Shown: positions 43,601-54,796 of the stretch, in pieces
Layout of the letters: every line of letters begins with the position of its first letter
How positions within the stretch are numbered: position 1 is the stretch's first letter
From: Atrina japonica
Lineage: Eukaryota > Mollusca > Bivalvia > Pterioida > Pinnidae
NCBI GenBank assembly: GCA_030159075.1
Contig: BROG01000073.1
Span: 379,001-443,000, forward strand
DNA: 64,000 bases
Reading direction: 5' to 3'
The notes under the pieces: model-generated
What the model was told of the DNA's origin: nothing
Databases searched by the model: none
What the model saw: the letters and a program-made list of their open reading frames with translations, nothing else
Translations under genes and position numbers: made by a program

Positions 43601-44771
43601 CCCTGACCCTCCAGAAACAACAAAAGATGGGGTCAAACTGAAACGATCACTTCAAATTTGTCAAGATGTTATCAAAAAGACAGGTGGCTTGTCATATCAA
43701 GTAAATGCTGATGGAAAAGTGAAATTAAATGTTCCTGTTTCTGGTGTAGAAGTGACAAATCACACTGTTACTAAGACATCAGATGGACAGCAAAACAAAG
43801 TCACAAATCAAACTCAACTTAGTGCCTCAAAACTTTTATTTTCAAATACTGGAATTCCAACTGCTAGCTCTAGTTTAAGCAGTTTGCCATCAATAACTGG
43901 GCTGCTGTCTGCATCTAACAACCCACAGGAGGTAGCTGTCACAATTCCCCATATTCTGAGATTGCCACAGCAGCAACAACAACAGTTTCAGAAAGCTCAA
44001 GTATCTTCTGCCCCAGCAAGAGTGCTTGCAGTTTCTGGAACAACAGCCAAATTTTTGGTTCCAGCTGGTGTACCAAACTCTTCGGTGGGAAATGCAAGTT
44101 TAGTTCAGATTCTAAATACTGCACCAGGAACAAAACTAGTTACAACTAATTCTCTCCAACCATCTAGAGCAGCCAGTGCTCCTCCACAGAATGATAATAT
44201 TCATACTAATTTACCAAATGTTGTGAGATCAGCAAGTGTTGGACTCCAAAGTAGTGTATCAGAAGAAGAGACATCACTTCAGCAACAATCAAACACAAGT
44301 ACCTCAGGAGACTTTCCATTAAATATTTCTTCAGAACAGGTTCATTTTTTATCCAAGACTGGCACTGCTACTGCGCCCGGAAATAATGGGTCTAATTTTA
44401 CACTACAGCGTGTGAAACTAGGTGATCCCAATGGCAGAAGTGTTCAATCTCCTTCTCCAACGTTAACAAAATTGGTGGTATGCAGTGCCACTCAACTTGT
44501 AGGTCAAATTGCAAAGAAAGAGGCTAATGCTTCAGGGAAATCTATGTCAAATCAAACATCAGTTGTGACAGTTCCATCATCAACAAGTGGTGGTACAACA
44601 AGGATTGTTTTACCAACTTCTGTACTGACAGGTGCCCTTTCAGGTGGAGATAATTCAAACTGTGCCTGTAGTTTGAAAGCAATGATTATGTGTAAGAAAT
44701 GTGGGGCATTTTGTCATCATGACTGTATTGGACCCTCAAAGTTATGTGTTACTTGTTTGATTACAACATGA
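16606..44771 (+). CDS. ASXL: ASXL (Additional sex combs-like) Polycomb-group protein, complete, 12 exons
   Basis: Exons: 16606-16680, 20557-20639, 26545-26653, 27599-27698, 29531-29779, 32572-32744, 33348-33461, 37733-37842, 40221-40294, 40916-40992, 41777-41808, 42734-44771. All have GT-AG borders and matching phases, giving 1,077 residues. Residues about 15-95 form the HARE-HTH domain ([40 protein letters not shown]). About 285-400 form the ASXH/DEUBAD region ([33 protein letters not shown]). 1042-1077 form the C-terminal PHD finger with eight Cys and His1060-1061. Between lies a Ser/Thr/Gln-rich disordered stretch. ASXL proteins activate the deubiquitinase BAP1/Calypso, which removes ubiquitin from histone H2A. 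One copy here would match the three vertebrate paralogues ASXL1-3. The reading frame is intact throughout. Confidence 0.95.
17146..17702. mobile_element. 557-bp palindromic element in ASXL intron 1
   Basis: GATTTACTGAAACAGACTTG (from 17146) recurs inverted ending at 17702, 23 of 25 bases matching. Further internal inverted copies of ACCGAAACA-type motifs make most of it foldback-like. Confidence 0.6.
17816..18871. mobile_element. Non-autonomous inverted-repeat element, family copy A
   Basis: Ends resemble CAAGGGTGAAAATTAA and, inverted, CAGGGATGGAAATTAA. The interior shares long similarity with copies B and C, including CATTTAATTAAGATTTTA, AGTATTGGTTCTTTTATT and TTCTGTGACATTTT. ASXL intron 1. 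Confidence 0.6.
19333..20188. mobile_element. Non-autonomous inverted-repeat element, family copy B
   Basis: Starts CAGGGTTCGAAAAATT at 19333 and ends with the reverse complement at 20188. A possible TTAAT duplication flanks it. Near both ends are CTCGCC-rich short hairpins. ASXL intron 1. Confidence 0.72.
20557..20639 (+). CDS. ASXL: ASXL exon 2
   Basis: Encodes [20 protein letters not shown], the second HARE-HTH helix region. Acceptor TTACAG; phase 2 out at GTACAT. Confidence 0.95.
20669..21434. mobile_element. TTTAGCTCACCTGAGC-type repeat element
   Basis: Begins TTTTAGCTCACCTGAGCC and ends GGTTCTCAGGTGAGCGATTG, imperfect inverted termini of a repeat type I recall as abundant in bivalve genomes. 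No protein coding. ASXL intron 2. Confidence 0.6.
22836..23550. repeat. Minisatellite, 56-bp unit, about 13 copies
   Basis: Unit contains ATGGCTAACATTTTGTACTA and CAAAGCTTTTCAGGATATGG. Very homogeneous, so recently amplified. ASXL intron 2. Confidence 0.96.
24895..26003. mobile_element. Candidate 1.1-kb element with imperfect inverted ends
   Basis: GGATCAATGATTTTTCGT near 24896 and GGGCCAGTGATTTTCCGT inverted near 26003 match at about 14 of 18 bases. CTGAAACGGAATTTG-like motifs lie inside both ends. ASXL intron 2. Confidence 0.42.
26545..26653 (+). CDS. ASXL: ASXL exon 3
   Basis: Encodes [16 protein letters not shown] and GRSGVYGLM, the third helix and wing of HARE-HTH. Phase 2 to 0, donor GTAAGT. 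Confidence 0.95.
26766..27235. repeat. Minisatellite, 60-bp unit, 8 copies
   Basis: Unit reads TTAGGCTATCAGAAATATTG, then AAAACAAAATACTGGTCATC, then a spacer. Period divisible by three keeps both strands open, which explains the long ORFs here. ASXL intron 3. Confidence 0.95.
27599..27698 (+). CDS. ASXL: ASXL exon 4
   Basis: Acidic then Lys-rich linker ([16 protein letters not shown]). Phase 0 to 1. Confidence 0.88.
27930..28190 (+). mobile_element. Probable degenerate SINE
   Basis: Has a possible eroded B-box (GGGCTCAATTCCCAG) and ends in an A-rich tail after AGGACGTAAAAGGCTGCCG. ASXL intron 4. Confidence 0.4.
29531..29779 (+). CDS. ASXL: ASXL exon 5
   Basis: Encodes a [15 protein letters not shown] segment and a basic [17 protein letters not shown] stretch. 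Phase 1 to 1. Confidence 0.9.
29932..32402. mobile_element. 2.47-kb inverted-repeat element with internal ~420-bp repeats
   Basis: AGAGTAATTCTATGTAAAGA (29932 on) recurs inverted ending at 32402, 24 of 25 bases. Inside, a roughly 420-bp unit repeats: CCGACATTGTCTCTTTTCGA near 30703 against a relative near 31121, and TCCGACTACTAA near 30900 and 31327. CpG-containing TCCGAC/TCCGCC motifs stand out from AT-rich surroundings. It fills most of ASXL intron 5. Confidence 0.65.
32572..32744 (+). CDS. ASXL: ASXL exon 6
   Basis: Polar, Ser/Asp/Asn-rich linker ending [14 protein letters not shown]. Phase 1 to 0. Confidence 0.88.
33046..33275 (+). mobile_element. SINE-like repeat
   Basis: Shares CCCAGATACA...TCCTCCACC and a GTGTGGTGTAAAA tail with the repeat at 41180-41390. 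ASXL intron 6. Confidence 0.45.
33348..33461 (+). CDS. ASXL: ASXL exon 7
   Basis: 38 codons. Basic [19 protein letters not shown] then the ASXH-opening motif [16 protein letters not shown]. The acceptor is preceded by a poly-T run of about 23 (33317-33339). Confidence 0.95.
33860..34310. repeat. Minisatellite, ~100-bp composite unit, about 5 copies
   Basis: Composite of AATAGTTATCAAGTGCAGGG and CTTACAGACAAAACAAAAAA blocks. It lies about 50 bases before inverted-repeat element copy C. ASXL intron 7. Confidence 0.93.
34360..35403. mobile_element. Non-autonomous inverted-repeat element, family copy C (inverted)
   Basis: CAGGGTTCGAAAAAT ends at 34360 and 35403. The interior is the reverse complement of copy B, so it lies in the opposite orientation. 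ASXL intron 7. Confidence 0.72.
37733..37842 (+). CDS. ASXL: ASXL exon 8
   Basis: ASXH/DEUBAD core, [20 protein letters not shown] then [16 protein letters not shown]. Phase 0 to 2. Confidence 0.95.
37976..38380. repeat. ~150-bp imperfect repeat, about 3 copies
   Basis: Repeats carry GACCTTGA...ACTTTGAC and TTCAAAAACTTTAACCTTGG. TGACCTTGA reads as TCAAGGTCA on the other strand, a nuclear-receptor half-site sequence. ASXL intron 8. Confidence 0.6.
38760..38945 (-). pseudogene. Coding-like fragment, possibly AIR-synthetase-like
   Basis: About 60 residues read open with coding-like codon use, including [18 protein letters not shown] and [10 protein letters not shown]. The glycine-valine-glycine plus hydrophobic strand and helix weakly recall the C-terminal domain of PurM/AIR synthetase. 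It is stopped on both sides, lies antisense in ASXL intron 8 and lacks splice signals that would join it to anything. Could be a retrocopy fragment or part of a transposon. Confidence 0.25.
40221..40294 (+). CDS. ASXL: ASXL exon 9
   Basis: [30 protein letters not shown]. Phase 2 to 1. Confidence 0.95.
40916..40992 (+). CDS. ASXL: ASXL exon 10
   Basis: [20 protein letters not shown], end of the ASXH region. Phase 1 to 0. Confidence 0.93.
41180..41390 (+). mobile_element. SINE-like repeat
   Basis: Ends GAGTGTGGCGTAAAACAAAC, a tail style of mollusc SINEs. The 5' part has a possible B-box remnant (GTTTAAGTCCC). ASXL intron 10. Confidence 0.55.
41777..41808 (+). CDS. ASXL: ASXL exon 11 (32-bp microexon)
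   Basis: Encodes [10 protein letters not shown]. Too short for ORF detection but has ATACAG acceptor, GTGAGA donor and correct phases (0 to 2). Confidence 0.88.
42734..44771 (+). CDS. ASXL: ASXL exon 12 (terminal, PHD finger)
   Basis: 679 codons including the TGA stop. Long disordered Ser/Thr/Gln-rich region with a six-Gln run, two TRTLAQI repeats (43365-43445), then the C-terminal PHD motif [18 protein letters not shown] and [11 protein letters not shown]. Confidence 0.96.
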
Positions 44772-47700
44772 CGTTACATGCTAAATATTTACTGTTTGAT
44801 ACTTCAATGCTCTGTAGATTATATGATGCATTTTTGAGACACTTGAGTAGATGAAGGGAAGGGACATGAATAGGAGAGTGTTATTTATACCAAGTAATTT
44901 ATTCATTGAAAAATACTTATCATGTGAATGAAACAAGTTTTTAAATACATATTCACTGATCTACCTTCTTTCTCAATTGTGTTTAGGAGACAATATATTC
45001 CATTGAAGAATTCCATGTAATATTTTCAGCGTGTTAATTTGTTCTGGGTTTGTATAAATTTCAGTCTATGAAAACAGGTCTAATTTAATTGATATTTTAG
45101 TAAAAGGATACATGTAAGTGTATATATGTAACTTAATATTCTTAATATTTGGTGTTGTCTTTGATTTTGATTTTTTATTTTTTTTTTTTGCAAAATCATA
45201 ACATTCAGGAGAGTTTTTTTATACTGAAGTTGCATTGACATTGATTGTTTTGTGGATGGTGTGATATAATGAGAAGTGTTAAGTCAAATATTTTATATGT
45301 TAACTTATGAAATTTTCTCATAGAAGATAGATCTAGTTTGAAATATGTAACTACACAAACAGTTTGTAATCAAGAGGGAAAACATACCTACAAATACTAC
45401 TGGCCGCTACCTGTATTTACCTGCAGTGGGTACTGAATTTCATCATGAAATTTAGCCACTTTTCTTGGGCATTCTCCCTGTACCTATAGCTACATAATAA
45501 ATTTACCTTAAATGTTTTCATTCACATTTGATTGAACTGATCAACAACCAACATCTTGAATAGTTACTTTTGGATGTTAAAGAAGATGTCACAAAGTGTA
45601 TTTTTGTATTTTTAAATGTTATAATAAATTATATAGGATCATGATGCATTGTCGATGATTTTTTTGATTGGCCTTTATCTGTTGTCCTGATTTGTCTTTT
45701 TACTTTTGGTGATTCGACAAGTTTTGATCATGCTATATCTTAACCAGTGACCATTTGATTTAATTAATGTTCAGTATATTAAATTTGACAGAAATGTGAT
45801 ATTTACATATTTTCTTCATTTGTTGGGGACATCCTTAATTTTGTCTTAGTCAATGTGATATTCTATTAAAGCAGAGCAGAATCAGGGAAATTATGGTTGT
45901 CTTAGAATTTTCAGAAGGCACGATTTATGAACTAAATTTTTTTTATTCTTCCACTCTTTGTGTAGTGTACATGAATGACTGAATGAATTCCTTCTTCCAA
46001 CTCATGGTTAAATAGATAAGGATGGATATTTTGTGTACATGTATACAGTATAATTTTATCTATGATTTGCTTAGCAAATACATGTACATGATTTTAGCAT
46101 AGGTTATTAAATCAAGATATTTTTTAGACTTGAATTTATATAAATGCATTTACAGTAAAATTATCAGTTAGTAGGTATTTTGACATCAGGTGTATCAATT
46201 TTAGCACATCATTAAATAGCTCTGTTCACCAAATTTCATTGCACAATTGAAGCTGTATAGGTTTCTTATGAAAGGAATTAGATTGAAATGTGGCAAAGTA
46301 TAAAAAGGGTATTTCTGCACATGAATTTATAAATGTACCTGGTATATAGCTTGCTATATGTACTCTGTAGATTACATATACCCTCCTATCAAAGTTCTGC
46401 ATTCAAATAATTTCACAGTACTCATGTTTCATTTTAAATTAAACCAATATTTATTTGATCTACATGAAATCAAAATACATTAAATTTTTAATGAAATGAA
46501 TCTAGTTTTATAAGTTATACTTTTAAAAATTAGATTCTTAGATTTTTGTTTCAGTTTTTCAAAATGATCATATATATATATTTGAATCAAAAAGAAACAA
46601 AAATGATTTTGAATTTTAAGCTCAATACTGTTGAATATGTAGAGATTACCATAAGTTGTTATTATTTTTTTCTTTCATTGGATTTTTGTCTTGAGAAAAT
46701 TTGGTCTTTCTTATTTTGAATTAACATACGGTACTTAGTATACTGTGGCCATTTGGAGGATAGAAACAACAATTGAATTCCTGACTGCATAATGATGTAG
46801 AGAAATTTGGTTGTGGCATGTGTACATAGTTTCTATGAGATAAAATGTTAAATAGTTTTCATAAAATATTTCCCAGAATTTTTATGAGCTTATTAAAAGA
46901 CATTCATTGGAATAATCCAGCTTTTGTTGAAACAAATTTCTGTGCAGTGCCATAAATATTGACCCTTGTTTACATTACTGATATACAGGCAGAATCACTG
47001 CAGATGCTATGTTTATTTTAGAGTTCAAAGGTTATAGCCAGTGATTTTTTTTATAATTTTTTGTAGACCTGGACTTCGGATGAAAAAAAAAATGTTCCCA
47101 GAATAAGTTTAAGTGGGCCAGTTTTGCCTTTTAGGTTTCAGGATTAGCTGATGTTTTTATAGAATACTTTTTTACTTACATGTAAGTTTAATTTGTAAAT
47201 TTATGATGTGGAACCCTGATGTGAATTTGCTGATCATCTATAATCACTGAAATCTTATGGGGATGCCATTAGAGCAAAACAAAACTTCTAGATTTACAAG
47301 AGATGCATCATAAGTATCCTTTAACTTTTGGGTTTATCTCTTAATTTGATTTATTTTATTTGTGGTTTTTGAACTTCTGCGAGCAAGTTGCTATAAAAAG
47401 AAACAGCATACAAGGTAAAGTGTTGATTGTTTTTAGAAATCCTTCAGTAGACATATTTTACACATGTATAAATGTGTGACAGTTCATTAGGAGGTTAGGT
47501 CGATTTTGTTTTCTTGATTGTACTCTAACAGACTTTAAAATTGCCCTGTCCAAATACCATATAGCTATGCAAAAGGGGTTAGTGTGTGAAATAATTCTTC
47601 CTGTCTCAGGGAATGTCAGAAAGGAATATCACAGTGAAAATAATTGTAATAGCACAGATTTGTATATCATGTTAGGGTTTTAAATATTACGATGTTTGTC

Positions 47701-48679
47701 TTGTCCCATTTATATGCAGATCATGTAGCTATAACAGGACTAACCATTTTCTTCTGTAATTGCCATAAATCTAATTGCAAAATGTCAAAAGATATTGAAT
47801 GATTATTGGACTTAGTAAATTCCTAATTGTATCAAAACAGACTTATCAAACTTAATACTTGCTCATATGGATACATCAGCTCAGTTATAGCTTACAGGTA
47901 CAAAGTGTTGTAGCCTCCTTTATGAATGTGTGTTATAACAATCAATATAAGAATATTAAATATGGATTGAGATTTAAGATATTTTAACCACTAAATTATC
48001 AAATTTGATTTGTTTTAATGATAGTTGAACAAAACTAATCATTTGATGTTTTGACATAGATTACACTGGCAGGTGATATATATTTTCTAGATTTTTGTGA
48101 GCATGTGTTACATAAGATATTGGGCCTATCTCCTTACAAGACCAGCCTATCTATTGTTTAAAGGGCATTGGCTGTGTTGTTGGTTTTTTTTGGGGGGTGG
48201 AATTTTTTTTAATTCTTTCTTTTTTTATTACTTAGATTGATTTAAAATAACAGAAAAAGATAAAAGATATACACAGGCATGAAAATTCTTAAATTCCTAA
48301 ATATTTTGTGAAAATTGTTTGAGAAACTCAGTTTGGAAATTATTCACTTGCAATTGATTAGGGGTTAGGTTGCTATTTGTTTGTATATGTGTATCACAAT
48401 GGACCTTACCTTATTTTCACAAAATATATAGGAATATAAGATTTTTATGCCTATGTATAGCTCTTATCTGTTATTTTACATCAAGTACAAGTAGGAAAAG
48501 TAGAAAAGAATCTAGATGTTTTTTTCTTTTTGGTAAACAGCTTTTGCCCCTTTAAATATTTATTGACTTTTCTTTGTGAATGTATGTATTGACAGAGAGA
48601 CCACTTGGGAAAGGCATATCTAGATATCATCTTGTTTAATGCAAAAAGTCTATGACCTGTTCTATAACATCAACACCAT
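44772..48679. other. ASXL 3' UTR and AT-rich flank
   Basis: No ORF or exon recognised. A variant poly(A) signal within ATAATAAATTA near 45622 is one candidate 3' end; others are possible in this AT-rich DNA, so the UTR length is not decided. No repeat array noticed. Confidence 0.5.
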
Positions 48680-50690
48680 ACAATAAGTGATCAACAGGAT
48701 AAATACTTGGGATAAGATAATTGTCACATCACATATGACACCAGTGAGCTACTGTAACATGATTAATATTAGGAATTAGATCATTGTTGTGTCATATATG
48801 ACACAAATGAGCTACTGTAACAAGATAAATACTAGGGATTAGATAATTGTTGTGTCACTTACAACACCAATGAGCTACTGTAACAGGATAAATACTAGGG
48901 ATTAGATAATTGTTGTGTCACTTACAACACCAATGAGCTACTGTAACAGGATAAATACTAGGGGTAACCTAATTGTTGTGTCACTTACAACACCAATGAG
49001 CTACTGTAACAGGATAAATACTAGGGATTAGATAATTGTTGTGTCACTTACAACACCAATGAGCTACTGTAACAGGATAAATACTAGGGGTAAGATAATT
49101 GTTGTGTCACTTACAACACCAATGAGCTACTGTAACAGGATAAATACTAGGGATTAGATAATTGTTGTGTCACTTACAACACCAATGAGCTACTGTAACA
49201 GGATAAATACTAGGGATAAGATAATTGTTGTGTCACTTACAACACCAATGAGCTACTGTAACAGGATAAATACTAGGGGTAAGATAATTGTTGTGTCACT
49301 TACAACACCAATGAGCTACTGTAACAGGATAAATACTAGGGATTAGATAATTGTTGTGTCACTTACAACACCAATGAGCTACTGTAACAGGATAAATACT
49401 AGGGATAAGATAATTGTTGTGTCACATATGATGTGAATGAGTTACTGTAACAGGATAAATACTAGGGATAAGATAATTGTTGTGTCACTTACAACACCAA
49501 TGCGCTACTGTAACAGGATAAATACTAGGGATTAGATAATTGTTGTGTCACTTACAACACCAATGAGCTACTGTAACGGATAAATACTAGGGATAAGATA
49601 ATTGTTGTGTCACGTATGACATGAATGAGTAACTGTAACAGGATAAATACTAGGGATAAGATAATTGTTGTGTCACATATGACATGAATGAGTAACTGTA
49701 ACAGGATAAATACTAGGGATTAGATAATTGTGTCACTTACAACACCAGTGAGATACTGTAACAGGATAAATACTAGGGATTAGATAATTGTTGTGTCACT
49801 AACAAGACCAGTGAGATACTGTAACAGGATAAATACTAGGGATTAGATAATTGTTTTGTCACATACGACACCAATAAGCTACTGTAACATGATATATACA
49901 TGTACTAGGGGTTAGATGATTGTTTTGACATTTACAACACCAGTGAGCTACTGTAACAGGATAAATACTAGAGATTGGATAATTGTTTTGACAAAACACC
50001 AGTGAGCAAATACTATGGATAAGATAATTGTTGTGTCACTTTCAACAACAATGAGGTACTGTAACAGGTTAAATACTAGGGTTAAGATAATTGTTTTGAT
50101 GCAACACCAGTGATCTACTGAAACAGGATAAATACTAAGGATAAGATAAATGTTGTATCACATGACACCAGTGAACTACAGGATAAATACTAGGGATTAG
50201 ATAATTGTTTTGATGCAACACCAGTGAGATTTTGTAACAATGATTTCTAGGGGTTAGATAATTATTTTGGTGCAAAACAGGTGAGCTTAATACTAGTGGT
50301 TAGATAATTGTTGTTTCACCTATGACACAAGTGAGCTACTGTTACAGGATAAATACTAGGAGTGAGATCATTGCTTTGACACAACACCAGTGAGCTACTG
50401 ACAGGATAAATAATAGGGGTGAGATCATTGTTTTGACACAACACCAGTGAGCTACTGTTACAGGATAAATAATAGGGGTGAGATCATTGTTTTGACACAA
50501 CACCATTGAGCTACTGTAACAGGATAAATTATAGGAGTTAAATAATTGTTGTTTCACAGACGACACAAGTGAGCTACTGTTACAGGATAAATAATTGTTT
50601 TGATATTTGCAACACTAGTGTGCTATGGTAACAGGATACCTACTAGGGGTCAGATAATCATATTGCCACTCATAACACCAGTGAGCTAAG
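48680..50690. repeat. Minisatellite, 63-bp unit, about 30 copies
   Basis: Unit contains GATAATTGTTGTGTCACTTA and GAGCTACTGTAACAGGATAA. Copies at 48840-49400 are nearly identical; those after about 49900 are more diverged. TTGTTGTGTCACTTACAACA can form a short hairpin. Confidence 0.96.
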
Positions 50691-50884
50691 GTAAAGGGAT
50701 AGCTACCTGCATTAGACACCAAATAATTTTTCATTCTGTACAGTTCCAAAATTTTTACAAAGACAAACTTATATGATAACTACTTGCGCTAGGCATTAAG
50801 TAATTGTTTATTCTTTACAGCTACAAAATCTTTTTAAAAAGTTAAACTAATAGGTCAGTAGGATAAATGGAGATTCCATGAGTG

Positions 50885-51022
50885 TTAGTTGATTATCATG
50901 TTTATCTTTCTTGTTAGTTAATTTTTTAAAATCTGAAAAGACACAAGGTTTACCTAGCGTCTTTTCACATTTTGAAAATTAACTAACGAGAGTTAGATAA
51001 ACATGATAATCAACTTAAACGA
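50885..51022. repeat. ~138-bp hairpin (foldback) sequence
   Basis: GTTGATTATCATGTTTATCT and TTAGTTAATTTT recur inverted after a centre of about 16 bases near 50946. Arms of roughly 55 bases have few mismatches. Probably a very short foldback MITE. Confidence 0.7.
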
Positions 51023-52082
51023 GTTGTTGAATCTGTTTCTACTATAACTGAAAACTGCTAGTCTTCATTCATCTGGAGGTTAGTGATGACGTCATTTAGT
51101 GTTTGTGGCATCACTGAAACAGCCCTGTTGGGTATTTGTAAATGTTAACTAACTGCAGGTTCGTTTATACAACTGCTTGAGAGTGGTATAACAACACAAG
51201 ATATGGTAGAAATATTTATAATGAGCACTAGATAATGAATTACTCTTTACCTTTTCTGCACAGTTTCAACATCACATGATCAAATTTTAAGAATAGGAGA
51301 AGATTCTGGTATTGGTCACTAGATCGTGCACTGTTCAACACCATGTTATAAAACATTGAAATAAACACAATAAGTACCTTTATTGAGTACTAAAGGTTTG
51401 AACTAATTTCTTGTTTCAATAAGACATGTGAAGGCAAGTTTGTATTTTGATGTGTATTTTTGTCCGATTTTGATAAACATGATATTTTTGATTGTATGGG
51501 ACAATCTAAGTTGTTGTATATGAAACGTAGTTCTTTTGTTTGACAACAATATAAATATCACTAATGTGTTCAGGGATAATCCCTTCCGAAAGGTACAGTA
51601 TGTAGTTATGCTGCTTACAAGATGTGTGTGACTGTATCTATGTGAATTGAGTAAATCATGATGAATAAATGTTCAATTAAACATGTAAATTCATACTTTA
51701 TTGTGATGTCCAGATTTTTAAAATAATGATAGCGGTCAACTTTATCGAAGAGTAGATGTATTAAAAAGGTAGCATATTTTATACTGGGAGTAGGCAAGGT
51801 CCATGATCTTGCGACCAGTGCTCTCTATTGATAAACTGATTCAGTACTCTTGATATATATTTCCTGTGAGTACAGATATAATATTTGTTATGATGGGTAG
51901 TGGTTGAATTCAGTTTAGAATCAAGCATGAAAAATGTGTATGTGTTTGACTTCTCATCAGTCTGTTACAACCAATATTGCAATAACGTTCACTACAGGAC
52001 ATATTTAATTTGTATTTCTGTCGGTCATTGGTCAAATTGCTTGTAAGGTGCTCATGGTGTGTTCTTACTCTAGTTACAATCA

Positions 52083-52152
52083 GAAATGTAAGCAGTATTG
52101 GAAATCAGAAATGTAAGCCATATTGGAAATCAGAAATGTAAGCAGTATTGGG
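52083..52152. repeat. 25-bp tandem repeat, 3 copies
   Basis: AATCAGAAATGTAAGCAGTA followed by TTGGA, three times. Confidence 0.85.
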
Positions 52153-52769
52153 GTGTATCAGTGTCGTGGATGACCTTGTGCAAAAACAACAACCATTACG
52201 GGCCGTTACCAAATGTTTGATTCAAATGTCAAAATATTATAGAAGTTTCAAATTGAAATAAAGTTTTGACAACTTCAATGTCATTTCCGCCTACACAAAC
52301 AAATGCAGCATCTTGGCAAACAAATACTGCATCTTGACAAACAAATACAATATCTTGACAAAACACAAATCGTAAGTTTTATACTTCATGAATCTCAGTA
52401 CTTCCATGATGCGATTGATACATTCAGAGACACATATATAATACATTTCTCCAGTTCACCTGCATCCCATATTACCTGAAAAACTTTATTACCCGGGAAC
52501 TTAACTGACCTTTCAAGACAAGATATGTAGGCCTTAACTATCGTCAAAATGCTACTTTTGCCCTACCCTTTTCATAAATTGTTAACGGCGAATATTTAAT
52601 GGTTGTGTGACAAATAAATAACCCAAAACAGTTGCCTGAATTGTAAATACCTGCATGCATTGCATGTTCATGTATTGGATCGGTTGAATAGTGACTGACG
52701 GAAAGTAGATCTAGCGGTACAAAATAAATTCCATGTGGGCATTCCTCGTGGTACACAATTGAGATTTTT

Positions 52770-53090
52770 CGGTAGGCCTACTTGCTCAGTTTGTGTGATA
52801 TCGATTTGAGTCCTTGTGGTACAAAATTGAAACCCCTACTAGTTGAGTTTGTGATATCGATTTGAATTCTCGTGGTACAAAATAGAGACCTTTCTGTAGG
52901 CTTACTAAATGAGTTTATGTGATATCGATTTGAGTTCTCGTGGTACAAAATGGAAACCTTTCTGTAGGCTTACTAGATGAGCTTGTGTGATATCGATTTG
53001 AGTCCTCGTGGTACAAAGTAGATATCTTTCGGTGTTCATACTTTTACTAAATGAGTGTGCGATATAGGTTTGAGTCCTTGTGGTATTAAT
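52770..53090. repeat. ~62-bp tandem repeat, 5 copies
   Basis: Units contain GTGATATCGATTTGAGTCCT and CGTGGTACAAAA. Moderately diverged. Confidence 0.88.
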
Positions 53091-54690
53091 TTGAAATTGT
53101 ATTTTGTTTCATGTGTAAATATAAGTTGTCGCGTTATCTAGGCCTACTTATTCCAATGTTACTTAAGTATTGCATTCCGGTCAAACTCATGTCCAGAGAC
53201 GAAAAGCCTCTGCCTGTTTACCCGATAAATTTCAAAATTTTACAGGGCATAAGTGACTTTTTGTAGCCCTCAAACACTGAATTGTGGCCTGTTTTACCTT
53301 ACCTTTATATATACTGATTAACCCTAGCAATTAAGGGAAATTCAGCAGACATTTAAACTGATATATAAAGGGTGGGTGGGTTCAGGATGCATGTTCCCAA
53401 TGTGTAAATTTGTTGTAAATTTAAATTTATGTGAGGACATCTAGGACTTTGCTCCCACTGAGTATTTTCAGTTTTACAAGACCTCGGGAGACTTTTTATT
53501 TATAGCTTCCAAACACTGAATAGGATACATTTAGCCTTTCAAAAGTATCTCAAGTTTATACAACCTCCAAACCTTTAAATGAATTGAAATTCAGTGACGG
53601 GAGTTTTAAAAAGTTATCTAGCTTCCAGACACCAAACAGGGGCCCGTTTTTTTTATCATTTATTTTCTCCCTTAAGTCTGAAAATAAATATTATCTTTTC
53701 TAATCATAAATAGCAAAAACACAAATATAGGATGTGTAGCTCGTTATATTTCCGCAAATACATATACCAAAATATTGATATACATCTACTGTTTTTTTAC
53801 AATCTTATTGAACACATCAAAAACAATACACACAACTACTATGTCATAACATAATTTTTACCCCTAAATCTCCTTCATCGACAATGTTAGCCGCCCAGGA
53901 AAAACCAATTAAATTTTTAATAATTGGAAATCTGTGTCCGATGGCAGTGCAGACCATTATCTCAGGACTATGGATGATCGAACCTCATCTAGACCTGGGG
54001 ATTTACATGAAATATATTTAACATTATATATATATATATATATATACATATACATGTATAGTCATGTGTTATTTAAGTGTAGATAAATAAGATATTGTAG
54101 GGAGGGAGGGTGGGAAAATATGATCTATCTAAAATACATATATCCTTTTCCTTCCGATAACGTGCTCGCAATGAGAAAAACCGCTCAGATACCTGAATAA
54201 CACACATTACGCTGAAAAATCTTGTATTTCACGTGGAAATTCTATCTTACAGGTAAATAGTGAAGGGAGATAATGCAAATTATCATCAGAAAAAACCGGT
54301 ATTTATATAACGAAAAGAAATTAATTTATCAACAGACTAATAAATTGAGGAAACACATAAGGGGCCCAGAAACTTTGTGGGGTAGTATTTAAAGAGACAC
54401 ACGAAAATTGATTCAACTTTTTTTCTATCTATACATGTATATTTCATATAGCCTAAATCAACAATTTTTCAAATTATTCATTGAGAGTTATTTCTCAATC
54501 AACTTTGATATAACTTCAACCATATAACCCAGAATATCCAATAGACTAGTTTCGTGTCATATTTGCTTATAAATTTTTCAAATTTTCCGTTTTCAAAAAT
54601 CATGGCAATTTAAACAATTTTTTTTTTTATGTAACAATTTCTTATCAACATAATTATGTTTATTAAAATCAGAGACATATATGAGTAGTA
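53091..54690. other. AT-rich intergenic DNA up to the element junction
   Basis: No gene seen. Holds a short TA run (about 54026-54045) and several loosely repeated CTTCCAAACACTGAA-like phrases (53260-53640). Base composition changes sharply after about 54690. Confidence 0.5.
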
Positions 54691-54692
54691 AT

Positions 54693-54790
54693 AGGCAGCT
54701 CCATGATGTGCCATTTGAATTTAACCGCCATTGATGACGTCATCAGAATGCTGGCTTCTGATTGGTCAATTCAAATGGCACACCATGGAG
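54693..54790. repeat. 27-bp inverted repeat with CRE palindrome in its loop
   Basis: GGCAGCTCCATGATGTGCCA... at 54693-54719 recurs inverted at 54764-54790 with 25 of 27 matches. The loop holds TGATGACGTCATCA (54732-54745), itself a perfect palindrome and a full CRE/ATF site, and a CCAAT box (ATTGG, about 54761). Confidence 0.8.
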
Positions 54791-54796
54791 CCGCCT

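Noticed and set aside
43308..44133. Minus-strand ORFs inside ASXL exon 12
   Set aside because: Antisense shadows of a well-supported coding exon.
50342..50566. 74-residue minus ORF with repeated WCCVK phrases
   Set aside because: Falls within the 63-bp satellite and mirrors its period.
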